A DNA stretch of 64,000 bases from Zopfochytrium polystomum (lineage: Eukaryota; Chytridiomycota; Chytridiomycetes; Chytridiales; Chytridiaceae): NCBI GenBank assembly GCA_025765615.1, contig JAIVFJ010000253.1, positions 24,668 to 88,667 of the forward strand, written 5' to 3'. This document shows, piece by piece, positions 63,831 through 64,000 of this stretch. The position numbers were made by a program, and so were the translations under genes. Under the pieces are notes generated by a model. That model was not told the DNA's origin. It searched no databases and saw only the letters and a program-made list of their open reading frames with translations. The number at the start of each line of letters is the position of its first letter. The stretch's first letter is position 1.

Positions 63831-64000
63831 GGTTAGGGTTAGGGTTAGGGGTTAGGGTTAGGGTTAGGGTTAGGATTAGGGTTAGGGGTTTAGGGTAGGG
63901 TTAGGGTTAGGGTTAGGGTTAGGGTTAGGGTTAGGGTTAGGGTAGGGTTAGGGTTAGGGTTAGGGTTAGGGTTAGGGTTAGGGTTAGGGTTAGCGGGGTT
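63831..64000 (+). repeat. Terminal telomere, (TTAGGG)n
   Basis: About 170 bases of TTAGGG with the G-rich strand running 5' to 3' toward the window end, as at a right chromosome end. Variants: TTAGGGG, one TTAGGA, TTTAGGG, two shortened TAGGG units and a final TTAGCGGGG. Confidence 0.97.

Overview
The window is the last 64 kb of a eukaryotic chromosome. The right edge is a terminal tract of TTAGGG repeats (63831-64000). The organism is most likely a chytrid fungus (Chytridiomycota). This is inferred from compact genes with short GT-AG introns, a GH26 enzyme with a fungal-type Ser/Thr-rich GPI-anchor tail, a fragment of the ankyrin-like GHV.VL.WW repeat that is abundant in chytrids, a divergent G-alpha, a secreted reprolysin-type metalloprotease, and very many (GA)n/(TC)n and poly-A/T tracts. 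All exon boundaries were placed by eye, checking reading phase and GT-AG ends.

The left part (1-30 kb) is a low-density host gene region. It holds an ankyrin-repeat pseudogene, a BRI3-like membrane protein, a five-exon G-protein alpha subunit, a GH26 glycoside hydrolase (minus), a SLOG-like protein with Gln/Asn expansions (minus), a LITAF-domain gene with a decayed paralogue about 3.3 kb upstream, a single-pass Ser/Thr-rich membrane protein with an internal duplication, and a secreted zinc metalloprotease with disintegrin-like modules. Between them lie dead transposons: a Ty1/copia element (6.4-11.4 kb) that carries a nested 1.65 kb retroposon flanked by a 13-bp direct repeat, a Ty3/gypsy integrase scrap, a second copia-derived repeat copy, and an unusual array of imperfect palindromes (22.7-23.2 kb).

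The middle (28-33 kb) is decayed: an antisense HET-like fragment, a frameshifted secreted-protein pseudogene, and an internally deleted Helitron. The Helitron stops abruptly inside its helicase at a short TTAGGG tract. This looks like an old broken end that was capped with telomere sequence.

The right part (33-64 kb) is a head-to-tail array of eight telomere-associated non-LTR retrotransposon copies. All are on the plus strand with 3' ends toward the chromosome end, and nearly every junction is exactly GTTAGGGTTAGGG. From left to right they are: an ORF1-only element, two 5'-truncated copies, then alternating full-size type A (about 6.0 kb) and type B (about 5.1 kb) elements in a tandem unit of about 11.18 kb, and finally a type A copy cut off in ORF1 and capped by telomere. 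Type A has an ORF1 with Cys pairs and a coiled coil, overlapping ORF2 by ATGA. ORF2 encodes an APE-type endonuclease, a reverse transcriptase with FADD, and a C-terminal Cys/His cluster. Type B has a truncated ORF1 joined to a roughly 400-nt leader with tRNA-like features. This array is the most likely undescribed system in the window: a two-family, telomere-targeting LINE array in which the families and an ORF1-only passenger share one 3' tail.
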